A DNA stretch of 64,000 nt from Lumnitzera littorea (Eukaryota; Streptophyta; Magnoliopsida; Myrtales; Combretaceae): assembly GCA_024138015.1 (NCBI GenBank), contig JAMXBB010000002.1:7930301-7994300 (forward strand), written 5' to 3'. The notes under the pieces were generated by a model that worked only from the letters and a program-made list of their open reading frames with translations, was not told where the DNA came from and ran no database searches. Positions 1 to 13,070 of the stretch are shown piece after piece. The number at the start of each line of letters is the position of its first letter. Positions within the stretch are counted from its first letter, which is position 1. A program made the translations under genes and the position numbers.

Positions 1-104
1 CCTTATGTAAATTAAATTTATGGTAGGGATTATGAGGTTAGTTACTATCATAGATCGATTTATACAGCAAAACTGTTACGACTCAACGATTTTGGAGCGT
101 AACA
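1..104 (+). mobile_element. 3' end of a large gypsy-type LTR (copy L0), cut by the window edge
   Basis: The last ~100 bases match the end of the better preserved LTR at 37492-40611. Both have a 'ggtta(g)...tct/actatc' stretch, then a 'ttta(t/c)ac..g' stretch, then 'ctgtta.gactc', and finish in GCGTAACA here versus GCGTGACA there. The CA end at 104 is followed at once by satellite sequence. Only the 3' tail is inside the window, so length and target duplication cannot be read. Confidence 0.6.
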
Positions 105-1431
105 ATTAAAACGCCACACTTCCTCCTTATCACATGCATGGTATATCCTATTTAGGTGTATATGCTAAAATGTTGTGTTTGAAGAGATAAAACAAGTGAA
201 AATTTATGGAATTAAAGAAAATAAGTGTAAGTAGTATAGTTGGGTATTTATAATGTCACAATGCATTCCCATTACATTTGTGTATGTCCTATTAAGGTGT
301 ATACTCTAAAACGCTGTATTTGATAAGGTGAAATCAGTGAAAATTTATAGAAATGAAAAAAAAAAAGTCTAAATACTATACATGAGTATTTAAATTGTCT
401 CATTGCCTCCTTATCAAGTGCATGTGTGTCCTATTAAAGTGTGTATTATAAAACACTGTTTTTGACAAGAAAAAATACTCATGTATAGTATTTATGGAAA
501 ATTAAAGAAAATAAGAGCATCTTTGGGTGTTTAAAATGTAACACTACCTCCTTATTAGATACATGTACATCTTATTAAGGTGTGCTAAAATACCATGTTT
601 GACAAGGTGACATAAGCGAAAATTTACATAATTTAAGGGAAATAAGTATAAAGAAAGGTAAGGGATTTAGGAAAGTAGTTTTCCATTGAACCCATTGGTG
701 AGAATTGGGAGAGAATTATAATGAAATAACATATTTACCCTTGAAACAAAGACATATGTTGAAACTATAGGGACATTTATGATATTCCAACAAAATAAAA
801 ATTATATTATTAACTTTTCTTTCAATATCTTTTCCTTCTTTATCTAAACAGGTGATTTTATATTTTTTTCTTTCATTTCTTTCCTTCCTTCTTTCCAAAC
901 TAGTGTAAAATGATAAGATGACATAAGTAAAAATTTATGGAAATTAAAACAAAAAAGCATAAACACTATATGTATCTAAGTATTTAAAATGTCATACTTC
1001 CTCCCTATCAAGTACATGTTTGTCTTGTTACGGTGTACACTTTAAAACACAGCGTTTGATACGATGAAATAAGCAAAATTTTATGGAAATTAAAGAAAAT
1101 AAATGCAACTGTGTAAGTACTATAGTTGAATATTTAGTGTCACACTGCCGCCCTATTAGTACATGTGCACCGTATTAAGGTGTGTACTCTAAAACATCGT
1201 TTTTAACATGATGAAATAAATAAAAAAATTATGAAAATTAAAGAAGATAAGTATAAGTACTATATATGGATATTTAAAATGTCACACTGCCTCCCTATCA
1301 CATGCATGTGCATCTTATTATGGTGTACACTCTAATACAAGATGAAATAAGTGAGAATCTACGGAAATTAAAGAAAATGAATGTCAATACTATATTTGGA
1401 TACTTAAAATGCCATTGCTTCCTATCACGTT
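105..1431 (+). repeat. Satellite block A, ~143-bp tandem monomers
   Basis: A diverged head-to-tail repeat. The landmark 'cacactgcctccctatcac' recurs (with changes) near 115, 256, 399, 540, 991, 1139, 1284 and 1411, giving spacings of about 127-148 bases. Each monomer continues with a 'catgtgtgtcctattaaggt' type stretch, then 'aaaacac.gtgtttgacaag', 'atgaaataagtgaaaattta' and 'ggaaattaaagaaaataag'. The 640-910 interval is a non-satellite interruption rich in pyrimidine runs (ttcctt/ctttcc), probably a small insertion. The block ends at 1431 in mid-monomer ('cctatcacgt') and the array resumes at 9102 in the next part of the same monomer. Confidence 0.75.
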
Positions 1432-2766
1432 TGTAATGCTTCGCATTTTCTGACATGTTAACTTTGGAGTACGTAATACTTTCTTAAAAGTTAAAAGTAT
1501 TAGATTAATATTTAAGAGTCTGATGTTATAAATAAACTAAATAAATAAGCTAAGTAAGTAGGGCAATGAAAAATAAGTGATTTAGCATCCCATGAAAATT
1601 CTACTTAAGGCTTGTAACTTTAGTGATTATTCACTAATTTTGCTCTAAAATTCCAAAAGTAAAGAGACATACCTAGGAATTAAATTTACCAAAACAGGTT
1701 AAAGTCCTTAATATTTTGGTCATAAAATGGAGTTTTACCGAGCTAAGTTTTAATTAGCTTAAAAGCAAAGGATTCACAATAGATATAGACGCAGTATCCT
1801 ACAATTTGAGCTACTAACATTTACAATGAAACAAAAGTGCATTAGATTTAACCTTATAGATTTGGATGTTATGAGTGTATTATGTTGCTTATATTTTACT
1901 AAGTAAAATATTGATCAAAATGTATTTAGGACTTTTATCTTAAAATTTAGGATTAACAAAGAAATTTCTTTTAAATAACACTGAATAATAATATGAGTCT
2001 CCAAAAGTTAGAAGGAATAGATGAGTGAGGTCGAACTTCAAAAAGGAGTTGAAAGGTAATCGATGTTACTCATAAACTAAAGTTTATTGTGTTGACCTTC
2101 GGTCATCTTGAAGGTAAAGAGTTGGGATTAGACGTATAATAAAAAGTTCTACTATTTTCAAAGTGTATCATGGAATTTTTATAAATGTTAAATCAAGATA
2201 AAATTATATCCGAAAAGTTAGGCAAATTTGGACCTACTTGAGATAAATATCCCATTGCGAGTTGCCATTTTGATTCCCTGACAAACAAGAATTTATGTTA
2301 TAGGCAGAATATGGATAAATTAGAAGTAAGAAGGCGTTTTAGTCGGCAACATAGGATAAGATTTACATGTATATAAATATTCTAATAATAAATCAATAGA
2401 TTCCTTCCTGGAGAATTAAATTTCCACCGTCGCACCATTTTCCTTCATAAAGAGGGATGTATCACCGCCATTAGCACCCATTTAAGGGGCAGTTCAATTG
2501 AAAAATATGAGTGGCTATAGGAAATTAGTACATAGGAATGAGGATAAGGGGATCGAGATCATGATTGGGAGGAGATAAAAGTCCTGGAGTCAACAGCAGA
2601 ATAGAGGTATCTCATATATATTAATATTTCTTATTTTCTTAGTAGAAATGATAACTATCTTCTAAAAACTTATGAAAATGATATTTCTTAAATTTAGAAT
2701 AGGAATCAAACTCAAAATTTTGTATTATGGTACTTTTAGAAACTCAAGGATAATTATAAATTTCAG

Positions 2767-3060
2767 ATGGATTTATATATATATATATTTAAGGGAGTTG
2801 GTTATAACGATTACAAAAAATATTGTCTTATAACTACTTTTCCGAAACTTGATCGTCTAAAAAATGCAAAAATATACTGTAAACAATATTTAGTCATCTG
2901 TACCCAGAATTACTTAAAATATAGTGTTAATAATATAAATCAAACTATATATGTATTAAATATTACTTTATATGTAACTACGTATATCATATCTCTTGTT
3001 AAACTATTCGTACTATATCTAAAAGTGAACTTAACACATATATATATATATATATAATAT
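2767..3060. repeat. AT-rich segment with (TA)n tracts
   Basis: Simple TA runs at about 2777-2791 and 3037-3060, with another at 3190-3207. The single open frame through here is a low-complexity Ile/Tyr-rich translation and has no coding character. Confidence 0.6.
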
Positions 3061-3254
3061 ATAACTTAATACATGTGTATATATGGTGTATGTTATAAGC
3101 ATTATAAACATAGAGAGAGACATATATTAAAGCTCGAGTTAAATTATTTAAGCTATAAAGTAAATAATATGATATAAAATAACATATAGAATATATATAT
3201 ATATATACCTCCTAAATACACCCGTAAATTAGCATAATGTCCTTAAAAATGGTT

Positions 3255-3425
3255 AAAAAAAAAGAGTACCAGGCGTCTCTGACCACGTGAGATCAGCCAT
3301 CAACCATGCGCCTATGACCGAACCCTTCAGCCTCAAGGAGGGCTCCCACTATCTATGACTTGCTCCCACTATCGGATGACCATCCAATCTCTAGCGATCC
3401 GGTAGGCCCTATTTTCCTCCAATAT
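3255..3425. other. GC-richer island of unknown origin inside L1
   Basis: About 170 bases of near-even composition ('gaccacgtgagatcagccat', 'gcctcaaggagggctcccac') in otherwise AT-rich DNA. 'ctcccactat' occurs twice, 20 bases apart. There is no sustained open frame in any direction. It may be an inserted fragment or an LTR segment less worn by methylation-driven C to T change. I do not recognise it. Confidence 0.35.
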
Positions 3426-5476
3426 TGTTTAAATTTCTTAAAAATATCAAACTGACAAAATTAATTAAGAGAAAAATTATTCCTAAGTTATATTAAGTAT
3501 ACTTTCATGTAATAATTTTACTGTGATGAAATTCATAAGGTTTAATATACTTGCTTAACAAGTTGAATTATGCACCCGAAATTTTAAGATAAAAATTAAT
3601 TAAATAGATGATGTTGTTTCTTACTAAATAATTTACTCTAAAAATCCTATTACATCTAGTTTACATGTATGTAGCCAATTTCTTAGTATATACATGATTA
3701 TTGTTTATTATACTTTTGCATTTAAAAGCAGTTTAAACTAGAATTTATTAAAATAAATTGATTTGTACAAGTAATCGGTGAAATTGACAATTTTTTATTC
3801 CCCGTTGTACTGATGTTAGTAATAGTCTGTATCAATTTTGTATGGAAAATGTAATTATTTGATTAATTAATCCTAGTTCATCGGTTTAAACGCAATTCCA
3901 CCTATATAGGTAATAACCACTCTTGAAGGAAATGAATTCCCCTTTAAGTTCTACATATTTTTGTGGATCTATAGTAGCTTTTGTGTAATTATTTGGTAAC
4001 TTATGCTATTTATTGCACAATTTTCTAATAAAATAGGTATATTTACTACTTGGGACCTATTTATGTTAATATTTGGTTAAGTCATGCTAAATAATTCATA
4101 TTTTTGGTACTGTTTAAGGTTTGATCAAGCCTGGGAATGCACCATTCTTGATAAGTTTCATAGTATTACAAACCTGCATCGTGATATATACACGTCGAGA
4201 ATAGTATAAATAGGTATAGTATATGATTATGTCATGTTTTATTAAGAATCTCCTATTTATTATATAAATAATATGCTATTGAACATATGAACTTGTATGT
4301 ATATTATAATTGAGAATGCCTTCTAAAGTTTATCTCTATAAATAAACTATAAATTATAAATTCAACGAAACTAACTTTTCTAGGTTTTAGTGACTATATA
4401 ATAAAATAGTTATTTTTTAGGATATTATGGTAAATATTGTCCTATGAGGACCTTTCAATAATCAAAACATGATCGGATCAATAAAGTCTACATTTCGGTA
4501 TGATCGAAATAATATATTATAATAATATTTTAACTATGTATATTTGTAAATATTATCCAATTTTATATAATCATATAATATCTAATGCAATAAATAAACA
4601 TGTATATATCCATATTAGATAATTTATAATAAGATAAAGATATAAAATTATAACAATGCCTTCGGTTTGTAAAATGTATATATATACATATCTTACAATT
4701 GTATTTTTACTAATTGAACATTAATATAATAGAGTAAATTGCAAAATTGGATAAAACCCTAAACATTTTCATAAATTTTATAAAAACTAAATCTAGACTT
4801 TGATATATTGGATTTTCAAGTAGTCAGGAGTTTGACACTACTAGCTTACTCGAGTGAGCATCTATGCAAGCGAGTGGGATTTGTGAAGGCTGGAGTATAT
4901 GCTTACTTATGGTTGTAAGTAATTATCTGTACACATGTTGTGCCTATGTTTGGTTACTAGAGTGCGATTGGTAGCTAAGTCACATGCTTTGATGTATTGT
5001 GTGGCTTTATTTGGTGTGTTATACATTAATTGACCACTTTAATTGAATTAACCTAAATATGGATTAAAACTTTAAATGGATATGCAATACATCCCATTAG
5101 GGGATGGTTAAGTTTCTCCGACTAAATTTTGACACCTTCAACAAGGTGCATTGAATTGACCTTTATCTACTCTTGATCGAACTAAGTAATAGGAAAGGAG
5201 ATTATGGTAAAGTTAGAGGCATTAGGTTCAAAGGTAGTAATAGACGAAGCAAGAGTATCCGTTGCACAAGCCTAAATTTGGCTATGAAAAGATATCATAG
5301 CCTTTATGATTAGCATTGTAGCTATCATATCGCAACTCCTCAACTTAGGTTTAAGTAGATGTAATTTTTTTAACCTTACGATGAACTAAATAATATCGTG
5401 TGGTGGCACATTACTTGTTCATGTATTATACGTAATAATTGATTGATAACTTATTTGTTTTGATAAGCTTATATAT

Positions 5477-8400
5477 TGTCACGCTCCAAAGTGATGGAGT
5501 CGTAACAGTCCCATTGTGTAAATCATTCTAAGATAAAAGCCAGCCATACAATCGCTATCTTAAACCTGATTTACATAAGGCATCCACGACTAACTCACTT
5601 TGAAATAAACAATTTATAATTTAGAGAAGTTATTTACTTATGAACTTAAGAAAAGTACATACTTGCATTAAAATAATTTGAGTATCTTACAAGATTGAGT
5701 AATCTAGTCATAATTTAATTGAGTAATTTGTAAACTAATGCCAAAACCTTTAAAATAAATCTAACTAGAAAGTGTATTTGGTCTTTAGTTTACATACTCA
5801 CTTCCTAGGATCCCATAGTTATTAGCATCAAGGTGATTATAAGCTGCTTCATCACTAGCACCTGTAACAACGGCTATAGGGATGTGAACAATCACAGCTC
5901 GGTAAGTTAAGATAGAGACTTAAAACTATACTACAAACACAAACAAAGTTATCAACCAAATCATTAGGTGCAGTGCATATTTAAGCAAATGCCATCATAT
6001 GACGTTGTCCAACTCGTTGTGAGATTAGAGAAATTATACCCGCTCTAATCCGGATTAAGGAGTTGCCATTAATGCAGTAACTCATGATCAAACTCAGGCT
6101 CGTGCAATGGAGATACTACTCCTCCTGCTGTTACTTCCTTCGAACCATTGACTTCACTCTTGTCATAACTTTCTCACCTGTCACTTAGTTCGACTAAGGA
6201 TGAAGAAGGTACTAATTATGCTATCTAGTGTTATCTAATGTTATCTCTTTCGAAAGAGTCCATATTTACCTGGAGAATCCTAAGTTTACCCTAGTTCGAC
6301 TAAGGATGAAGAAGGGACTAATTATGCTATCTAATGCTATCTTTTTTTAAAGAGTCCATATTTAGCTAGAGAATTTTAGGTTTACCCTAATGGACCGCTA
6401 TACAGGTCCGATTTATGGTTACAAGTTATATATTTGTTAAGTCCAGTTTAAGATGATCAATCATTTCATATAATGTAAGCCAAAACAACAAATAAAATCA
6501 TAATATCACTCATAATCAAGGACATGCACACAACCAACTATCTAACAAGTATAACCAAATATAATCTCAAGCCTTCAAAATACAGTAACGTATTAATCCT
6601 AACTTATCTCGACTCTTGGCTTGCTTACTTAAAGTGGGACTCATTCAATCTATCGTCAATGATCCCTATAATACCAACGTTGTCTTAGTTTTTATATAAT
6701 TGTTATAGATTAGTTTTATTCTATAACACTTATTATTATCTTTAGTTGAGGGTTTAATATGCCCAATTATTTAGGTTCTCAAGTTTTTTACTATTATTCT
6801 TGATTCAACTAAATTCGAGTTCAATTTTTTGCATTGATTTCTAAATTAGGCTGTAGTTTAGTTTTTAAGTACAGTTTTATATGCAAACCCTAGAAACTCG
6901 TTTTACTCCATAATGTGAAATTAATTACATTACTTCCAGATATCCTAAATACTATAATTACCCCTAATTAGTATTTTATTCTACTCGATACACTTAAATC
7001 CTTGTTAGTATATCAAATTTACTCCTGATGTAAGAAATTTTTACATTCTTTATATAATTACCTAAATTTAAGTTTTCCATCAAATTTATTATATATTCTT
7101 ATTATTTATATAATATCAATTTTTATTCTAATATCTTCTGTTTATTATATTTCTAATAATTGTATATTATGTGTTATCACCTATTATGTACATTATACAC
7201 ATATAATATTTCTATTATTCTAATTACCATCTCCTAACATCAATTAATATTTCAAAATGTCTAAATTCGTCCCAAATCAAATTTTACACTTAGTTACCTT
7301 AATTTACAAATTAATTTAAAATTTACTATTTTTATCTATTACTTATTTACTACATAATTACCCTATTAATTACATCTAACACTCTAAATGCTACAAGTAT
7401 CATACTTCATCAGATTTTAACATCTTAAAACATATAATCATTTACTAAATCAGTAATTAACCATTTAATTACTTAATTAACTAAAAATAAGTCATTTTAT
7501 GCATCATTTTAAAGCCTCAAAATTATCTAAAAATTTCAAAATTTCATTTTTCAAAAGGACTTCATAGAACTATTTTACAGTACCTTAGTAGTCTACAAAA
7601 AAATTTTGAGCTTCAAACTATATTCTTAAGCCTATTTATTTATAATTCTAAACGTGCTCGGTTTTATTCAATTTCTTAAGTACCTTATATTTACAGACGT
7701 AATTAAATTTAATCACTATTTTTCCTAAATCTACGTACAATAAAACATCATAATAACAAATTTCATAATTTTCTGGATAAAATTAGTAATTTTAATAAAT
7801 TTTATAAAATCAGGCTAAAATCGGACTTACCTAGCCATTAGGATTTCGGCCACCAGAGGCGACCCTAGGGGTGTCGGCCAAGTTAGGTGGTGGTGGTGGA
7901 GTGGTGTGGTGGCGGCCGTTCGTTTCCAGGTGGCAGTCGAATGTAGGTTTCCTTCCAAAATCCTAATTGTACAGATTTTTTATAAAACCCTAATTTCCTC
8001 TTAATTTCACCTCTCTCTCTAATTTTCTACAATTCCAGACATCCAAAATGAGATTTTGAAAAATTTGGGGTATTTATAGAAGTCTTAGGGAATTATTATG
8101 TACTAATTTGATTAGACAATTGCCTTAAATTCTGATAATTTGCCTTTTGTATTGTTTTAATTTAATTGGCTAAATTTTTTCTTCTTTTCCTTAGTTGCTA
8201 CGACCTAAATTTGGATCATTCTTTTTTTATATTTTTCTTTATTTTTTCTTAATTAATTATGAATTTTCTTTAATTATTTAGCATTATTTTATCACATTTT
8301 GCGTATTTTAGTAATTACGTATATTTCTACCTATATGTAAATTCATATATAGGACAAATAAATATTCTTAAATATTATTTAGGTCATTCTATGATTTTTA

Positions 8401-8663
8401 GTATACGTATAATTTATCTCTAGCGATTCATTAATTATTAGAATGCATTTTATACATTTTCGATAAATAATGAGTAATATACTTAAAATTTGAAAATTTT
8501 ATATTTTTTTATTTTATTACTTATTTTATTAAATTCAAACTTATGGAATCGTTTTTACTAATATTTCTAACTTTATTTGATAATTTAGGTTTGATCGGAT
8601 CTTTTAACCGATCGCCCTAAATTTTATGAGTCAAACTTCGAATAACCAATTGTGGGTCTTACA
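5477..8663 (-). mobile_element. Solo LTR (copy L2, minus orientation), 3187 bp
   Basis: Bounded by TG (TGTCACGCTCC) and CA (GGGTCTTACA), with a perfect 5-bp target duplication TATAT at 5472-5476 and 8664-8668. It aligns along its length with LTR copy L4 (34027-37099) and, inverted, with L5 (37492-40611). Matching blocks include 'gagtcgtaacag.ccc', 'ggatgaagaagg.ac', 'taattaaccatttaattac' and the GC-rich block at ~7830-7945. No internal region or second LTR accompanies it, so it is a solo LTR left by LTR-LTR recombination. The ~3.1-kb LTR length resembles Tekay/Del-type chromoviruses, but no coding region is present here to prove the lineage. The clean duplication says it is younger than the LTR it interrupts. 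Confidence 0.85.
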
Positions 8664-9101
8664 TATATGCTTTTTATGTCCTACCCCTTATCGAGCATGT
8701 GGTTCCTTAGCTCATTCTCCTATAGTTTTCTACAGGTTAACAAAGTTAAAGCACGGGATGGGCTAGGATTTTGAGTGCGTGAGAATTTCTACAAACCTAA
8801 CAGGAAAGCCTATGCCAAGAGGTTATGAGAGAAAAGTTAGCTTTAGAATTGCTTTTATTACCTATTTTACCATTTGGTGAGGGATTCTGATTCCCTACGA
8901 TCCTTATGGTTATATGAAAATAAAGAAATGCCCCATAATATTTTTATAAACATATGTATTTATATTTTATTTTTATAAAACATCTAATAGATTATTGGTT
9001 AAGTTAAAACCCTTGTGATCAAACAATCAGTACAATTGTCGTGTCTTGAACTGGGCAATTCAAAGGATGGATAGCACGGCCCTTGAATTCGTGGTGTGTC
9101 A

Positions 9102-9465
9102 GCATTCGTGTGAGTCTTATTGAAGTGTATATTATGATCTAAATCACCGTGTTTAACAAAATGAAATAAATGAATATTTATGGAAAAATGTAAGTGTAAA
9201 TAGTATATTGAGTGATTAAAATGTTGCATTACGTCTCTATCACGTGCACATGCATATTATTAAAGTGTATATTGACAAGATGAAATAAATGAAAATTTAT
9301 GGAAACTAAAGGAAATAAGTATAAATATGATATTTGGATATTTAAAATGTCACACTGCCTTTCTATTACGTGTATGTGTGTCTTATTAAGGTAAGCGAAT
9401 ATTGTGAAAATTAAAGAAAATAAGTATAAATACTACAAATATATTGAGTTATTTAAAATGTCACC
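9102..9465 (+). repeat. Satellite block B
   Basis: About two and a half monomers of the same ~143-bp satellite. Landmarks 'ttacgtctctatcacgtgca' (~9229) and 'cacactgcctttctattacg' (~9349) precede 'tgaaataaatgaaaatttat' and 'aaagaaaataagtataaat' stretches. It begins in the monomer where block A stopped and ends at 'aaaatgtcacc', where LTR L3 begins. Confidence 0.7.
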
Positions 9466-12400
9466 TGTAACATAGCAACTTGCTTAGATTTGAGGCAATG
9501 CTTTATCCCACCAAGAGACCATAATTAAAGATAATGTACATATATTAAATATATCTAATATGTAATATATATACATATATATATAGATTAACATAAACTA
9601 TGTGCATAAATGTATATAAAATATATGTATAAATATATAGTGTGTCTAACTTCTTTAGATATTTAATGAATGGGTAAGTTCGAGAGTTGCAATGGGTCAC
9701 AAAAAAGAGCCTAGGTGAAGTGACCTAGTAGATTTAATATCAAAATTAGAATAACAAAACATTAATATAATTAAAAAACTAACTATATAAATAATCATCA
9801 TTGAAATATAAAAAATACGAAATTTAAATTACTATATTTAATGATTTTTTAGAGATAAATTATTTGAACAATAAAATGAATAAAATGATAGAAATAATAT
9901 CTAAGAGTATGCATATATACCAAATGTATACAATATATAATATATACACAAGTAAATTAATAAAACCCCATAAAATGTACATAATGTATCAATGTTAGAT
10001 AGATATCTAATAAATAATAGTTAAATCATGTTAAAGTACAACGAAATTTGAGGAGTTCAATGTGGCAACCTTTGGATTAGAAGGAATGATGAGTAAACTA
10101 ATAATTATTCTTAAAGGATACATAGCCTCCATTGCAATATGGTGTAAATACATAATTTTAACACTTGTATTGATAATTAAAATTCACATTGTCTCTTATT
10201 ACTTATTAACAATTCCTATTAGCATATATTTACAACTAGGCATAATGGAGTATTCGAAAATAAGAGAACAAAACTAAGGGATCTATGACAAACTAAGAGA
10301 AAAATATAAAACCATAGAATATGTAAGATCACACGAAGTCAGCAAGGAAAACCAGGACCTAATATTAAGCGACCACCAGGACATGAAGGAGCACACCCAC
10401 CTCGTGATTCTAACACACCCCTATCACTCAACACTCATCAAATATGCCAACGCCAATGATGTCCAATTTCTTTTGAATTTTTAACTAATTTCTAAAATAT
10501 TAAATGACATTGTAAGATTCTAGAAAAATTTATTTCCAATTTATTTTTTGTCACTTTTATAAAAAGCATATTATTTTTAAGAAATTTGTTGATTTTATAT
10601 ATCTCTTTTAATAAATTGCTTTATTTGGACAAACTTTGAAATCAATTTTCAAAAATTCTTTTGATGTTATTTCGACCTCAAAATTTTTTTATAAGCTCCT
10701 CATAGGTTATAGTTTTTAGAACATGTAAAAAGTTTTTCCATAACAATTAGTCGAACTTTTGTTAGTTTTTTGTTTCCAATAATTCAATAAACTGAAAATG
10801 ATGAAAATCATTGATTTCTTTTGAGATTCTTATTCATTTTGATTATGAGGTTGTTGTGAAGTACTTTGATATTATGTAATAAGGAGCATGCTTAATTTTG
10901 GGAGCAAAAGTTTTTGATTTTGAGAATGAACAAGTTCTTAAGGGCAAAATTGCTAATTTTCAATTATATATGCATACCGCTTTTACAAAAGTTGAGGAGT
11001 TGAATAAGTTCATAAGAAATCTTGTAGGATCATGACTAAATTTTGTATTATGATTGATGGTCATGTTGAGTTAGAATGGAAATCGCGTAAATGGTTAGAA
11101 TGAAGTAGATGTAACTTTCTGTAATTAGATAGCCATAAACACATTGAGTACTTGGCGTTGTATAATGAGCTAGTGTGGTGGAGAAATTATATAATGTAGG
11201 CTAAATGTGGAGATTTAGTAGGTTAATAAGGTTATATTTTAGGTTAGAAGGTAAATTAGAAGGTTATTCAGATAAGAACACAAAATTTGAGCCACTTCAA
11301 AAGGTATGCCAAAAGGTTCTCTAGATGAGAACTCTAAACCTGGATCAACTCAAAGGGTAAGTTTAAGGGTTCTTTAGATAAAAACTCTAAACTTAAACCA
11401 ACTCAGAGGGTAAGTCAAACGGTTCTCTAAAAAATAACTTTTCTTAAAAAATGACCCTAATTCTTAAACACTTAAGGTATAAATATCTTACCAGTGTATA
11501 AGAAACAATTAATCTAAAATAAAATAATTAAATCACCGTTATTTTCATCAATTGTGTGAAAACTGAAGCCATTAATTGTAATATAGGAATTATCTACAAA
11601 GTAAAGCCTAACATCTGCAATTAGCTCAAGCAAGTGAACTTCAAGTAAGTTGAATTGATGCTTTATGGCATTTTGGAATACTATTTTAGAATACTTAGAG
11701 GTTGAATCCTATACTTGTTTGTGATTGTAATTAGTTGGTTATGCATGTACGATGTGTATCTCTTAATATTACTATGTTGTTATTCTCATCTCCTTGTTAT
11801 GAATTGTTTTGTAATGCTTTGATCTCTACTTAAGTGTCTACAATTGATTGATCACTTGAGAAATTGACTAAGCTAAATGTGGACCTAACTTATTACCAAA
11901 CATACGTGATAACCCACTAGGGAAACGATTAAGATTCTTTAGTCAAATACTGACCCCTTTGAGGAATAGCTAAAGTGATCTTTCTTTACTCTTAGTTAAA
12001 CTAAGTGATAGGAGAAGTTGTTGCTAGATTAGGGTGATGGCTTGAAGTTGGTTTTAGGAGGAACAGTGTCTCTATTGCATAAATTTGAATTTGGTTGTAA
12101 TTCATTGTATCGCATTAAAAGCTCCTCAACTTAAACTATTATGCACGTACTTTCTCTATTCTTATGATGGACTAGACAATGTCTTGCAAATGGCATATGT
12201 GTTGTACACCGAGTCTAACTAAATTGATTGACAACCATACTTGCTTTGTTATATTGCGTATGCATTTGTCGCCATACCTTATTGAGTGATGGTTGCTCAT
12301 ATCCGCATAGACTTTGTTTGTAGGTTTTGGTAGTAACACCATGGTTATTCAACTCTCAAGTTTAAGGAAGATAGGTGAAAGGCGTTTTAGAGTGAAGTTT

Positions 12401-12925
12401 ATGGAATATATTGGGTCTTTTAGGTAACCCAACTTGATTTACAATTCAATCTATAATAAATGTAATGACCCAATCGAAACTCCTCCTATTGAAGTGTTGT
12501 CCAATTTGGTATAGTATGCTACATGGTTTTGTCCCCTAGTATAACAGCCTCATAAGAGGTCACTCATCTTGGGATTAACCTAGCTTAAACACGTTTAACT
12601 TTGGAGTTTCGACATATTTTGAGCCACTATATCAAAAGATATCTCGATTATTACAGTTCTATTACCTAGTTCTTAAGAGGTACTACAATAAAGACTTAAA
12701 ATATCTTTATAAGTTTAATGTATGGAATTCTATATTAATTAATATTTTATAATATGGAATGTTTTCGAAAAGATTTTAGTCATTGAATTGGAGATGATTT
12801 AAAGTAACTTAATCGTGTGTGCCTTATATGCACTAAGTTTGAGATAGCATCTAAATGGGTAGCTTCTATCATAAGCTAATGTATACAGCGAGATTGTTAT
12901 ACTTTATCGCTCTTCAGACATGATT
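9466..12925 (+). mobile_element. LTR copy L3 (+), inserted in the satellite array
   Basis: Starts TGTAACATAG directly after satellite. Its last ~1.3 kb aligns with the end of L5 ('gtctctattgcataaatttg', 'ctcctcaactta', 'gatagcatctaaatgggtag', 'cttctatcataagct'). The worn 3' terminus (about 12925) is followed by satellite. A 4/5 target duplication, TCACC (9461-9465) and TCACG (12926-12930), supports both ends. The 5' 2 kb does not align clearly with the other copies and includes AT-rich DNA that may be a second insertion. Short frames in it (e.g. 10062-10277) are not coding. Confidence 0.6.
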
Positions 12926-13070
12926 TCACGCTACCTCCCTATCACATGCATGTATGTCCTATTAATGTAAACACTCTAAACTACTACATTTGATAAGATG
13001 AAATAAGCGAAAAATTTATGGAAATTAAAGAAAGTAAGTGTAAATACTATATTTGTGTATTTACAATGCA
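12926..13070 (+). repeat. Satellite block C, one monomer
   Basis: One monomer of the ~143-bp satellite: 'cacgctacctccctatcaca', 'tgcatgtatgtcctattaat', 'tgataagatgaaataagcga' and 'ggaaattaaagaaagtaag'. It continues the phase broken by L3. The array is not seen again downstream. Confidence 0.7.

Larger units (their letters stand above)
1432..9101 (+). mobile_element. Old large LTR copy L1 (+), interrupted by solo LTR L2
   Basis: The span separates two in-phase satellite pieces. It starts TGTAATGC and ends GGTGTGTCA, matching the GGCGTGACA end of copy L5. Its 3' half (about 4850-5471 and 8669-9101) aligns with the 3' half of L5. Shared blocks include 'gaactaagtaataggaaagg', 'cgcaactcctcaacttaggt', 'cttacgatgaactaaataat' and 'atcgtgtggtggcac'. 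The 5' half is much more diverged and may hold further insertions. No open frame with a recognisable protein is present. The proposed target duplication is poor (acgtt / gcatt), so the 5' boundary rests mainly on satellite phase. Confidence 0.5.

Noticed and set aside
105..1431. CRISPR-like array of spaced repeats
   Set aside because: The whole ~143-bp unit is repeated with divergence and no unique spacers, in a plant genome; this is a satellite.
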